Source: an uncultured Ruminiclostridium sp.
Lineage (GTDB): Bacteria; Bacillota; Clostridia; Oscillospirales; Ruminococcaceae
Direction of reading: 5' to 3'
Assembly: GCA_934454635.1 (NCBI GenBank)
Contig: CAKSFR010000008.1
Span: 62,001 to 126,000, forward strand
Length of the DNA stretch: 64,000 nt
Shown here: in pieces, positions 7,601 through 15,054 of the stretch
Layout of the letters: each line of letters starts with the position of its first letter
Numbering within the stretch: the first letter of the stretch is position 1
Translations under genes and position numbers: made by a program
Notes under the pieces: generated by a model
What the model was told of the DNA's origin: nothing
Database searches by the model: none
What the model saw: only the letters and a program-made list of their open reading frames with translations

Positions 7601-10445
7601 CGAGCGCCGTCCCGTCGGCGATAAGCCGCTCCAGCTCGGGAAATCTTACCGTAAAATCCGGGTCAAGCGCCGCTTTCTCAACGGGATATTCTGCGGAAAG
7701 CACAGCAGACGCGGCGCGGCTGCACGCGCGGACTATCGCAATTCCCGTCGGTTCAGCGCCGAAGGCTGAACAAAAGGAGTTTTTAGCCTTCTCCGCATTT
7801 TTGCAAAGCTCTGCGGATCGTTCGGCAAAGCTGTCGCGAAGCTGTGTGGTATAATTTTTCAAATTGCAGTAACAAAACGGAGATCCGGCAGCGCCGCCCG
7901 CTTCGTTCACCGCCGGGACAAACGCGCGTATCGCCGAAAGCCAGCTGTCAAACGTGCTTTCGTTCATGCTTTTTACAAGCTCAGCCGAAACCGACAGCTT
8001 GTTCTTCTGCGAAACATTCTGCTCGTAAAGCGTCAGCAGTTCATAGACAGACCTGCCGTGCGGCTGCTTTTTGTGCAGGGCGCAAAGCGTTTCATTCAGC
8101 CCGCTGCGCTGTCTGAACAGCTCGTCGGAAATCTTTTTATAGTCCTCGGGAGGAGCGCCTTTGCGCACGTTCAGCGTTTTTTCCAGCTGCGATAAAACCG
8201 CGCGCTTCTGTGCCTTGTTCGAATGAAGTTCAAGGCAAAACGGGTCAAGCCCGATTTTTTCCAATCGCTTCTGAACTACCGACAGCGCCGCCATTTTTTC
8301 AGCGACGAACAGCACCGTTTTCTTGTTGTACAGCGCGTTCGCGATCATATTTGTAATGGTCTGCGATTTTCCCGTTCCGGGCGGTCCGTGAAGAACAAAG
8401 CTGCTGCCTCTCGCAGCCTCGCAGATCGCGGAAAGCTGCGACGAATCAGCGCTTGAAACTATAGCCATATCGGATGGCTGTATATCTCTGTCGAGTTCTT
8501 CCGCAGTGAGCGCGGAAGTCTGCGGTTCCCACTCCATTTTCCCCGAAATAAGGCTTGAAACCACCTTGTTTGCCTTTAGGTCGTCGCATCTGCTGCGTAT
8601 GTCGTTCCACATGATAAAACGGCTGAATGAAAACTGCCCGAGAAACGCTTCTTCTACGATATCCCAGCGCTTCATTGACATAACGCTCTGCCGCACCGTG
8701 TTGAATACCAGCGGAATATTTACACCGTGTTCATCAAGCGGAAGCGGCGACAAGCCGCCGATATTTATCCCGAAATCCTGCCGCAGAAGTTCAAGCAAAG
8801 TGACGTTCATCTGCGGTTCTTCATCGCGTATCTTTATCGAATACGACCTGTCCTGAATTTTTCTTGTTATATCAACAGGAATAAGCACAAGCGGCGCAAG
8901 ACGCGGCTTTTCGCTTTTTTCCGTTTCATACCAACGCAGAAATCCCAGCGCAAGATAAAGCGTATTGGCGCCGTTTTCTTCAAGACTCACCTTTGCCTGC
9001 CTGTGCAGCTTTTTCAGGATCTTTTCAAGCTCCGCGGCATTAAGATACGAGCGCAGTCTCCCGCTTCTAAATTCAGACTCGGCAATAGCTGTAACGGCGC
9101 TTGTTCCGCTTTCGGCTTCAAACATTTTCGTATCGGAACGGTGAAGCGTAAAATCCTCGGGAACAGGCATAATCCGAAAGCTTTCCGATTTCGCAAGCTC
9201 ATCTTCAAGACTTGCAAGCCCCGCAGTCATAAGCTGAACAGAACCCGCCCCGGGACGGAAATTCAGCAAACTGTTGCGCAGACTGAGGTCGAGCAGCCTG
9301 CGTTCCCATATCGTCTGTTTTGTGACCTGAGAATCCTTATTCGCCGACGCGCCGTGCAGTTCCATATTTATTTCGGTCGGAGCCTGAGTAATATCATTTC
9401 CCGAATGCTTTCCGAAATCCACTTCTTTATACACGCCGTTCTCAAAAATACGCGTTGGTATAGGACGTATCTTGCTTCCCCGACAGCGGCGAATATCGAC
9501 AATACCAAAATACGGTCCGGGGTCTGAAAGATTGCGCGCGGCAAGGCTCATCGCCTCGTCAAAGCCTGTGCTCTTCCCTGCTGCGAACGCAGTGCATTCA
9601 ATAAGGCAAAGCTCGTCAATCCCGTCGGCTATGCGCTTCGTAAGCGAGGAAATATCCTCGGTAACACATTCGGGGAAAGTGAGTTCTTCAAGCCAACAGC
9701 CGCAGAACGAGTGTCCGTTTGTAAAAATAAGCAGCGGATTAAGACCGACCGCTTCAAGACACGAAGCGTACAGAACCGATAAATCAAGGCAGGTTCCCAT
9801 TTTTTCGCTCAGCACCCTATCGGCAAGGCGAACTCGCTGACCCGAAGCTTCATATCCCGCAGGCGGCATTGTATAAGCAATATTTTCCGTCTGCAAGGCT
9901 GCGTAAATCGCGGCAAGCTGGGTCTTTACGGCATTCGGATTCTGCCGCTGATAGGCTGTGAACGACGGGTCGCCGTCCCACTTTGCAAGATATTCCGCCG
10001 CATTTCGCAAAACTCCGCTTACCGCAGGGTGATTCGGCGTTACAAATGCTGAAATAAGCTCAGGAAAAGACAAAAGCCCTACGCTCTGGTCGTATGTAAG
10101 AAGCTCGATCTCCCGCGCCTCAAAGAATACCTGCCTGCCGCACGCCGTAAGCGTTACGCTGACATATCCCGTCATAGCTTCGGTCAGTGAGAACAATAAT
10201 TCGGGTGAAAGAATTATCTTTACGGGTGAAATTTCCGTAGGAACTCCGGGGAGCAATTTATCAAGCCGCACCGTAAAATCCTGCGCGAACGAGGGCGTAA
10301 AACTGACGGTAAGCTCAAGGTCGCAAAGCTCCTCTTCACCGGTATTTGTTACAACCAGGCTGCGTATAACAGGGATATAATTCTGCTGCATTGCATAGTT
10401 TATGCTCTTCGGCAGGTCAAAGGTTACCATTGCACACTGTTCCAT
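4668..10445 (-). CDS. Giant transglutaminase-like/DUF4011/SF1 helicase/nuclease-fold/DUF3320 protein
   Basis: This is a 1925-residue multidomain protein. In order: an N-terminal beta region; a transglutaminase-like domain (Cys in KMGTCLDLS near 215, His in NGHSFCG near 245); DUF4011 starting at RRLLDLSLRNSLLNF (about 377); an SF1 helicase core with Walker A GPPGTGKSQ (about 690), a long helical insertion, DEAS box (about 1310), HYRSRHE (about 1383) and VAITRARKS (about 1544); a Vsr/MTES_1575-like nuclease fold (about 1610-1690); and DUF3320 near 1740. DUF4011-helicase-Vsr proteins (Hhe) have been reported as phage-defence genes, so defence is possible, but no other defence gene is adjacent. 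The nuclease motif reads GIRCDN where many relatives have a Glu two residues before the Asp. RBS: GAAAGGAT. Confidence 0.87.
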   Translation of the reverse strand: MEQCAMVTFDLPKSINYAMQQNYIPVIRSLVVTNTGEEELCDLELTVSFTPSFAQDFTVRLDKLLPGVPTEISPVKIILSPELLFSLTEAMTGYVSVTLTACGRQVFFEAREIELLTYDQSVGLLSFPELISAFVTPNHPAVSGVLRNAAEYLAKWDGDPSFTAYQRQNPNAVKTQLAAIYAALQTENIAYTMPPAGYEASGQRVRLADRVLSEKMGTCLDLSVLYASCLEAVGLNPLLIFTNGHSFCGCWLEELTFPECVTEDISSLTKRIADGIDELCLIECTAFAAGKSTGFDEAMSLAARNLSDPGPYFGIVDIRRCRGSKIRPIPTRIFENGVYKEVDFGKHSGNDITQAPTEINMELHGASANKDSQVTKQTIWERRLLDLSLRNSLLNFRPGAGSVQLMTAGLASLEDELAKSESFRIMPVPEDFTLHRSDTKMFEAESGTSAVTAIAESEFRSGRLRSYLNAAELEKILKKLHRQAKVSLEENGANTLYLALGFLRWYETEKSEKPRLAPLVLIPVDITRKIQDRSYSIKIRDEEPQMNVTLLELLRQDFGINIGGLSPLPLDEHGVNIPLVFNTVRQSVMSMKRWDIVEEAFLGQFSFSRFIMWNDIRSRCDDLKANKVVSSLISGKMEWEPQTSALTAEELDRDIQPSDMAIVSSADSSQLSAICEAARGSSFVLHGPPGTGKSQTITNMIANALYNKKTVLFVAEKMAALSVVQKRLEKIGLDPFCLELHSNKAQKRAVLSQLEKTLNVRKGAPPEDYKKISDELFRQRSGLNETLCALHKKQPHGRSVYELLTLYEQNVSQKNKLSVSAELVKSMNESTFDSWLSAIRAFVPAVNEAGGAAGSPFCYCNLKNYTTQLRDSFAERSAELCKNAEKAKNSFCSAFGAEPTGIAIVRACSRAASAVLSAEYPVEKAALDPDFTVRFPELERLIADGTALGALNAEISAEFDAAADGWNAGEALLKWRAAEQKWALSKTMEQGKLLKELALYRKAGKPTAEQFLSACERFSKRKRLSESVAAAPAELTAYFGALWSGLQTDFARLDKCLKENAAINEILRPVCSTSFASAIFAAARGNSEALGRFIADFDSYEKAADELAETYKIDFTGVYGEAPCCFDAAMSQARLWGENIGALREHCALLCAKEQLEDMGLSCVTQAAFGGDISCDKLESALCCAFGYTAANLAISEEPKLAAFRGTQFEATIEKFRELDSRFEELTIKELTAELSAKIPDISAGGAGSSEIGILLKAIRSGGRNMSIRKLFDSIPNLLRRICPCMLMSPISVAQYIDPAYPKFDLVIFDEASQLPTCEAVGAIARGENVVVVGDPKQLPPTSFFAAEHTDEENAEIDDLESVLDDCLALAMPQKHLQWHYRSRHESLIAYSNAKFYENSLMTFPSPDDIVSRVKWIHVDGYYDKGGSKQNKAEAQAIVDEIIRRLKDPALRCESIGVVTFSLVQQVLIDDMLSDAFRNDPELEQLADGMYEPIFVKNLENVQGDERDVILFSVGYGPDKDGNVSMNFGPLNREGGWRRLNVAITRARKSMQVYSVITADRIDISRTASEGVAGLKGFLEFAQKGSSSLPMRVRSSESGTDDFAKLLSEEIRKMGYEVRCNIGCSGYKIDIGVVNPDKPDAYILGIRCDNERYLTAGSARDRSVSQPDMLKGLGWNICSVWIMDYFDSPEKTLARIRTAVESAIEAFRKPPDSAEETPQAEQKEKEADDKNAAEPHTAPIGVVPYEEYCAAQLGDAEDFCDEKSFADICSLCGKIVDVQAPVSRDVLFKKILGAYGINRTSAKAEAVLEKAAGALGLLATSSENGIFYWKAGTFPASYELCRVPADGGTKRALDEICPQEIANGVKTILSNQLSMTKADLIRETAKLFGYTRLGGVMEACVSEGIDAAVRRGFAEINGVRIGLKE

Positions 10446-10468
10446 TTTTATATCCTTTCAAAAATCAG

Positions 10469-10510
10469 AAGGCGGCTCGTATTTCCCCGAAAGAAATGCA
10501 AAACCGCCTT
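10469..10510 (-). terminator. Terminator between HD gene and helicase gene
   Basis: AAGGCGG (10469-10475) pairs with CCGCCTT (10504-10510), with an inner ATTTC/GAAAT stem. On the minus strand it is followed by a T-rich stretch. It lies right after the HD-gene stop, so the helicase may have its own promoter or depend on read-through. Confidence 0.6.
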
Positions 10511-10513
10511 GAG

Positions 10514-11050
10514 TCATATATTTGATAATGCCGTTTTGCCAATGTCTGATTCCTTACCCGCGGGCAATGGCACGGGATTTACAAAACTGTTGTCGTCGTA
10601 TTTATTTATGCGGAACGTTTCAAGCAGCGAGCAGTATTTATCAACAAGACAAACCAGCCAGCTCTCTCTGTACATCGGCAGCTTAGTTATCGTAAGCGGC
10701 CACATATGCTTGCGGATTATATCAAGCTCACGTCCGTTAAGCGAAAATTCCTTCTGCGCATTTTTCCAAGCCGTAAACGGGTGTGCAAAGCCATGCAGAC
10801 CGTCGCCTATATTAGAGGTTTTATGCCAGTCGTAAAGGAAAAAGTCATGAAGCAGCGCACCTCTTATAAGGCTAACTCGGTCGTGGCGGATACGCAGTTT
10901 TTTAGCAAGCTTTGTGCTGTACGCCGCAACAGCTAGACAATGAGCAAAAACCGAAACGTTGCCGTGTTGGGTGAAGGTCTTTGTAAGCTGCATTTTCTCA
11001 TTGCTTATAATAGGTAATATTGCTTCATAAAATTCGTTATCGTTCTGCAT
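10514..11050 (-). CDS. HD-domain phosphohydrolase, 178 aa
   Basis: This is a metal-dependent phosphohydrolase of the HD superfamily, substrate unknown. Visible motifs are H (FAHCLAVAAYS), the HD pair LLHDFFLYDW, a further His in GFAHPFTAW, and D in VCLVDKYCS near the C terminus. The ATG at 11050 is chosen because AAAGGG lies about 6 bases upstream; a TTG five codons earlier would overlap that site. It follows the CmpB-type gene by 15 bp and is probably cotranscribed with it. Small HD proteins of this type are common in Clostridia and often annotated as hydrolases without a known substrate. Confidence 0.85.
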   Translation of the reverse strand: MQNDNEFYEAILPIISNEKMQLTKTFTQHGNVSVFAHCLAVAAYSTKLAKKLRIRHDRVSLIRGALLHDFFLYDWHKTSNIGDGLHGFAHPFTAWKNAQKEFSLNGRELDIIRKHMWPLTITKLPMYRESWLVCLVDKYCSLLETFRINKYDDNSFVNPVPLPAGKESDIGKTALSNI

Positions 11051-11065
11051 GATATACCCTTTCAA

Positions 11066-11797
11066 TTATAAATCACTTTGATCGGAACTTTCCGAATCGG
11101 TTTGGTCGGTTTGTTCATCGGGATCGATAAAATCAGTTTCATCTGTATCGCGCGGCTGAAAAATAAAGCGGCGCATACGCGCAACACGGCTCTGAACCGC
11201 ACCGCCGAGGCTGATGAAACGATCAATCGCAAGCTTTTTTGCTTTTTCGATAGGAAATTTTTTAAGATAGTCCTGAAAATGAATGTGATGAGAAATGCTT
11301 ATCACGGTATCTACGCAAACCGCAAGCATCATCACTACATCATATATGATTATTACATTTTCGGGAAGAAAATTCACAACTGCGTCCACTATTCCGAAAA
11401 GAATATACACCATGAACAGCGAAAGAAGTCCCCAGAAAAGCGATGACAACAGCGAAATGCGGTTCTTGTACGTTATTTTAAGCATACTGTAATCCCAGAA
11501 CTGCTTGTGAAAAATTGTTTCCATAAACCAGCCGACAAAATATTCAAGCGTCGTGCAGGCGAGCATACCGACGAGATATACCGCAAATCCATTGTCGCGA
11601 AACGGCATACAGCAGAAAAGAATTGCTATTCCGCCAAAGCCGTATATCGGAATATACGGGCCTTTCAGAAAGCCGCGGTTTATCCAGCGGCGGCGGTAAA
11701 GCGACTCGATCGTCGATTCCTGTATCCAGCCTATGTTGCAGAAAAGGAAAAACAGGAACATAACGCGCGGCATACCATATTCAATAAAAATGTCCAT
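11066..11797 (-). CDS. CmpB-type membrane protein (putative ABC-transporter type IV family)
   Basis: This 243-residue integral membrane protein has about five hydrophobic segments, including VMFLFFLFCNIGWI at the N terminus and VYLVGMLACTTLEYFVGWF. The pattern E-S---S-YRRRWINRGFLKGPYIPIYGFG is the hallmark of the family annotated putative ABC transporter permease (CmpB). The C-terminal tail is hydrophilic and acidic (repeated Asp/Ser/Thr/Gln) and cytosolic or exposed. No ATPase is adjacent, so transport is not demonstrated. It sits between a zinc-ribbon membrane protein and an HD hydrolase on the same strand. Confidence 0.85.
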   Translation of the reverse strand: MDIFIEYGMPRVMFLFFLFCNIGWIQESTIESLYRRRWINRGFLKGPYIPIYGFGGIAILFCCMPFRDNGFAVYLVGMLACTTLEYFVGWFMETIFHKQFWDYSMLKITYKNRISLLSSLFWGLLSLFMVYILFGIVDAVVNFLPENVIIIYDVVMMLAVCVDTVISISHHIHFQDYLKKFPIEKAKKLAIDRFISLGGAVQSRVARMRRFIFQPRDTDETDFIDPDEQTDQTDSESSDQSDL

Positions 11798-11822
11798 TTT
11801 AGTTTTTATCTCCCGTTAAGCG

Positions 11823-12722
11823 CTACTTCGACGAGGTCGTTCTGACCTGCTCCGAAGTTATCGCGCTGTTTATCTTTGAAATATCTATCTGTTTCCACGA
11901 GGGTGAACCTATCTGAATTTCGCGGTTCGCTTCCTCAATACTGTCCGAGTAATTTTTAAGCAGGCTGGCCTGAATACGCGTTTTTGAATCGTCGCTGTTT
12001 TTCATTGCAATGTACTCAGGATCGTTTTCATCAAGCGTGTAATATATATTTATTACCTCCGGACTGCTTTTATCCACAACAACACGGTACTTTGACACAG
12101 TGACCGTATCGTCATAATCGATAACCGCATAAAGCAGACATTCTTCCTCGCCCGAACCGCTGCGGACATACGCCTTGTAAACGCATAGCTTTTCATTTAC
12201 GTTAAGCCTGCTGTTTACAGCGTTCGCAGCGCGTATCGCAAAGCTTTCTTCCGCTGTCTTGACAGTATCGCCGAACATAAGCATTGCCGCGCAGAATCCC
12301 AGAGCGCCGGCAACGATAACCGCAAGGAACGTGACAAAAGCGGGCGAAACGCCCTTTTTCTCGCGCTTCTTCTTTTTCGGTTTAGCCTTCGGAGCTTCGG
12401 TTATCTCAGGCTGCTCAGCTTCTTCCGAGCTTTCTTTTTTATCGTCTGAAGCTTTTTCAGCGCCCGCTTCTTCAGCGGAAGCAACCTTTTTTGCACCCTC
12501 GGGAAGCTCGGCAGACGGTTCTTCGTTTTTGGACGAAGGATTTGCTGCATTTTCTTCCGAAAGCCGCTTATTTGCCGCGTCGAGAATTTCGTTGAACTCC
12601 TCGGTCTGCTGATCTCCGGCTTCTTTTTCTTCGTATGTATCCAAATCAAAACCGCAGCTTGGGCATATCGTTTCCTTTTCGGGGATTTCTCCTCCGCACT
12701 GCGGGCAATAAATGGTCGCCAC
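11823..12722 (-). CDS. Zinc-ribbon, single-pass membrane protein
   Basis: An N-terminal zinc ribbon (CPQCGGEIPEKETICPSCGF) begins within six residues of the chosen GTG start at 12722. GGAG lies 11 bases upstream; a longer frame begins at 12767 but has no good site. A low-complexity acidic, Ala/Glu/Lys-rich linker of about 90 residues follows, then a basic stop (KPKKKKREKK) and one membrane helix (residues about 127-151). The C-terminal 150 residues would be outside the cell and resemble no family I recognise. It has a consensus promoter divergent from zur, so it may share zinc control; that is inference from position only. Confidence 0.75.
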   Translation of the reverse strand: MATIYCPQCGGEIPEKETICPSCGFDLDTYEEKEAGDQQTEEFNEILDAANKRLSEENAANPSSKNEEPSAELPEGAKKVASAEEAGAEKASDDKKESSEEAEQPEITEAPKAKPKKKKREKKGVSPAFVTFLAVIVAGALGFCAAMLMFGDTVKTAEESFAIRAANAVNSRLNVNEKLCVYKAYVRSGSGEEECLLYAVIDYDDTVTVSKYRVVVDKSSPEVINIYYTLDENDPEYIAMKNSDDSKTRIQASLLKNYSDSIEEANREIQIGSPSWKQIDISKINSAITSEQVRTTSSK

Positions 12723-12778
12723 GGGTAATTTCACTCCTATCCGAAAAAATCTCGGTATTATACGCATTATATAAGTAC

Positions 12779-12807
12779 ATTATATCACAGTCTGTCCCAA
12801 ATGTCAA
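12779..12807 (-). promoter_or_regulatory. Promoter of zinc-ribbon membrane protein gene
   Basis: On the minus strand TTGACA (12802-12807), 17-bp spacer, TATAAT (12779-12784). Two further TATAAT-like sequences lie just downstream. Confidence 0.8.
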
Positions 12808-12845
12808 ATAAAACAAGCAAATGCTGTAAAATTTTTGCATTTCAC

Positions 12846-12874
12846 TTGACAACGCTCAAAAAATGTACTAAAAT
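12846..12874 (+). promoter_or_regulatory. zur-znuCB promoter
   Basis: TTGACA (12846-12851), 17-bp spacer, TAAAAT (12869-12874). The predicted start site falls inside the palindrome at 12876-12896. Confidence 0.85.
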
Positions 12875-12875
12875 A

Positions 12876-12896
12876 TGAAAATGAAACTCAAATTCA
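12876..12896. promoter_or_regulatory. Candidate Zur/Fur-family operator
   Basis: The 21-bp site has the pattern TGAA-2-TGA-3-TCA-2-TTCA with every arm position matched. It begins 2 bp after the -10 and covers the expected start site. The first gene of the transcript encodes a Fur-family repressor, so autoregulation is the simplest reading. The sequence is not the B. subtilis Zur box, but the arm layout is typical of Fur-family operators. Confidence 0.7.
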
Positions 12897-12909
12897 ATTT
12901 GGAGGCATT

Positions 12910-13335
12910 ATGGGCTATAAGACAAAACAAGGCGAACAGATAACCGCCCTTTTAAAAAAATATTCGGACAAGCATCTTACCGCAGACGAGGTTTCCGAGC
13001 TGCTGCGCGGAGAGGGAAACTCCGTCGGAAAAGCGACCGTATACCGAAATTTAGATAAACTCGTCATGAACGGACAGGTTCGCAGATATACGCTTGAGGA
13101 CGGAAGCCCTGCGTGCTATCAGTATATCGGCTCGGAACACTGCCGCGAGCATTTTCACTTGAAATGCCTGCACTGCGGAGAAGTTATTCATCTTGAGTGC
13201 GACTATCTCAGCGACCTTAACAAGCATTTGCTTGAGCATCACGCCTTTGAAGTTGACAATTCAAAAATAGTGCTGTACGGCGTCTGCGGAAAGTGCAAAA
13301 AAGGGGGAGAAAAAGATGGCTCTGATAGAATGTAA
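12910..13335 (+). CDS. zur: Fur-family metalloregulator, probably Zur
   Basis: This 141-residue repressor has an N-terminal winged helix (LTADEVSELLRGEG, GKATVYRNLDKLV) and a C-terminal metal-binding and dimerisation domain. Structural zinc cysteines appear as CLHCGE and CGKCKK; the sensory region is EHCREHFHLKC with later HLLEHH histidines. The choice of Zur over Fur or PerR rests on cotranscription with a ZnuC/ZnuB-like importer, whose start codon lies inside this gene (20-bp overlap). GGAGG precedes the ATG. A palindromic operator overlaps its own start site, so it should repress itself and the transporter when zinc is sufficient. Confidence 0.85.
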   Translation: MGYKTKQGEQITALLKKYSDKHLTADEVSELLRGEGNSVGKATVYRNLDKLVMNGQVRRYTLEDGSPACYQYIGSEHCREHFHLKCLHCGEVIHLECDYLSDLNKHLLEHHAFEVDNSKIVLYGVCGKCKKGGEKDGSDRM

Positions 13336-14029
13336 AAATCTCTGCATGAAGTACGAAGGCGTAAGCGCCTTTGAGAACGTATCTTTCACAGTTGACGACG
13401 GCGATTTTCTTTGCATTGTCGGCGAAAACGGCTCGGGAAAATCCACGCTTGTAAAAGGCATTCTCGGACTTAAACAGCCAAGCGAGGGCGAGATAAGCTT
13501 CAACGGACTAAAACAACGCGAAATAGGATATCTCCCCCAGCAAACTCCCGCACAGAAGGATTTCCCCGCAACCGTGCGTGAAGTAGTGATATCGGGCTGC
13601 CTTAACCGCAACGGCGGCAGTCCGTTTTACACAAAAGAAAGCAAAGAGCGCGCCGCACACATGATGCAGCTTATGAAAATCGAGAACATTGCAAAAAAAA
13701 GCTATCGCGGTCTTTCAGGCGGTCAGCAGCAGCGCGTGCTTCTTTCCCGCGCAATGTGCGCAACGGAAAAGCTGCTTTTGCTTGACGAGCCTGTTTCCGG
13801 ACTTGACCCTATGGTGACCGCGGAAATGTACGAGGCGTTTGACCGCCTGAATCACGAACAGGGCGTTACAATAATAATGGTTTCCCACGATATTCACAAC
13901 GCGGTTCACTACGGAAATAAAATACTGCACATGGCGCGCGGTTGGTACTTCAGCGGCACTGCCGAAGAATATATGCAGACAGATACATTTCACACTATGG
14001 CGGGAGGGTGTTTTCATCATGATAAATGA
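13316..14029 (+). CDS. znuC: ZnuC-like metal ABC transporter ATPase
   Basis: ATP-hydrolysing subunit of a zinc or manganese importer, 237 residues. Walker A GENGSGKST, Q-loop YLPQQ, signature LSGGQQQRVLLSRA, Walker B LLLLDEPVSGLD and H-loop VSHD are all intact. The C terminus is His-rich (HTMAGGCFHHDK), seen in several ZnuC/AdcC proteins. It overlaps the Fur-family gene by 20 bp and the permease by 11 bp, so all three are translationally linked. The extracellular binding protein (ZnuA) that should accompany it is absent from the window. Confidence 0.9.
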   Translation: MALIECKNLCMKYEGVSAFENVSFTVDDGDFLCIVGENGSGKSTLVKGILGLKQPSEGEISFNGLKQREIGYLPQQTPAQKDFPATVREVVISGCLNRNGGSPFYTKESKERAAHMMQLMKIENIAKKSYRGLSGGQQQRVLLSRAMCATEKLLLLDEPVSGLDPMVTAEMYEAFDRLNHEQGVTIIMVSHDIHNAVHYGNKILHMARGWYFSGTAEEYMQTDTFHTMAGGCFHHDK

Positions 14030-14840
14030 ACTTGCTGAAATTTTCGGTTACAGCTTCATGCAGCGCGCCCTCATAGTCGGGCTTCTTGTTTCACTCTGCG
14101 CTGCGCTGCTTGGAACAAGTCTTGTTCTGAAGCGTTATTCAATGATAGGCGACGGTCTTTCGCACGTCGGATACGGCGCATTTGCAATCGCTGCGGCAAG
14201 CGGGATAACTCCGCTTTACATTGCCATTCCGACAGTTATCGCTTCCGCATTTCTGCTGCTGCGCCTGAGCAAGAGCAGCCGCATAAACGGCGACGGCGCA
14301 ATCGCCATACTTTCGAGCAGCGCGCTGGCGATCGGAATGATCGTTCTTGCGGTCGCCGACGTATCTATCGACGTGAACAGTTATATGTTCGGGAGCATTC
14401 TTGCCTTAACTGACAACGACGTTATGCTTTCCGTGATATGCTCGGTTATCGTATGCGTTATGTATCTTGTATTTTATTATAAAATTTTTGCGGTAACATT
14501 TGACGAGAGCTTTTCACGCGCGACAGGCATACACGCAGGCATTTACAACACGCTTATCGCTGTACTTACGGCTGTTATCATCGTAGTCGGAATGAGGCTC
14601 ATGGGCGCTCTTCTTATCTCAAGTCTGATGATTTTCCCTTCTCTCACCTCAATGCGCGTCTGCAAGAGTTTCAAAAGCGTTACTATATGGTCAGTGATAG
14701 TGTCGGTTTTCTGCTTCACGGCAGGACTGCTGCTTTCGTATTATATCGACATACCGACCGGCGCAGGAATCGTTGCGCTGAATCTGGTTGTTTTTCTCAT
14801 AGTGTGGGCTGTTGGCAGGCTAACCAAAAGAGATGAATAG
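14019..14840 (+). CDS. znuB: ZnuB-like metal ABC transporter permease
   Basis: This 273-residue permease of the ABC-3 family has eight or more hydrophobic helices. Family marks are GTSLVLKRYSMIGDGLSHVG near the N terminus and GMRLMGALLISSLMIFPSLTSM in the last third. GGGAGGG lies about 10 bases before the ATG. It forms the membrane channel for ZnuC. Partner genes, the regulator and family membership support zinc uptake; manganese cannot be excluded. A highly structured intergenic element follows instead of a znuA gene. Confidence 0.9.
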   Translation: MINELAEIFGYSFMQRALIVGLLVSLCAALLGTSLVLKRYSMIGDGLSHVGYGAFAIAAASGITPLYIAIPTVIASAFLLLRLSKSSRINGDGAIAILSSSALAIGMIVLAVADVSIDVNSYMFGSILALTDNDVMLSVICSVIVCVMYLVFYYKIFAVTFDESFSRATGIHAGIYNTLIAVLTAVIIVVGMRLMGALLISSLMIFPSLTSMRVCKSFKSVTIWSVIVSVFCFTAGLLLSYYIDIPTGAGIVALNLVVFLIVWAVGRLTKRDE

Positions 14841-14928
14841 CTTTAGCCACGCCTGCGAAAAATTCACATAAGCACATTCGCAAAAGTTTTGCGCACAAAG
14901 CAGGACTTTCCCCGCTTATCCGCAGCCG

Positions 14929-15037
14929 GGCGCGGGCGCGCGGTCATGCTTTCGGCTTAAGCAGAAAGTATGTGTGCGGCGGCGAAGCCGCCGCACCTGT
15001 GTTTCGCTGCGCGAAACACAGACCGCGCGCCCGCGCC
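14929..15037. other. Cloverleaf-like GC-rich palindromic element
   Basis: A perfect 17-bp outer stem (14929-14945 with 15021-15037) encloses three successive hairpins: 14946-14953/14964-14971 (7 of 8 pairs), 14974-14983/14987-14996 (perfect 10 bp, GAA loop) and 14998-15007/15011-15020 (perfect 10 bp, TGC loop). CCGCTTAT occurs on both sides (14912-14919, 15040-15047). Another perfect palindrome, CGCAAAAGTTTTGCG, lies at 14879-14893. The element sits between convergent znuB and GH13 genes and is much more GC-rich than its surroundings. It may act as a bidirectional terminator or mRNA stabiliser, or be a REP-like mobile palindrome. I do not recognise it as a named RNA. Confidence 0.75.
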
Positions 15038-15054
15038 GTCCGCTTATGCCTGTC

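Noticed and set aside
8727..9527. 266-codon open frame antisense to the helicase gene
   Set aside because: It has no ribosome site and no recognisable domain, and lies wholly inside a gene with clear motifs. Codon bias produces many such antisense frames here.
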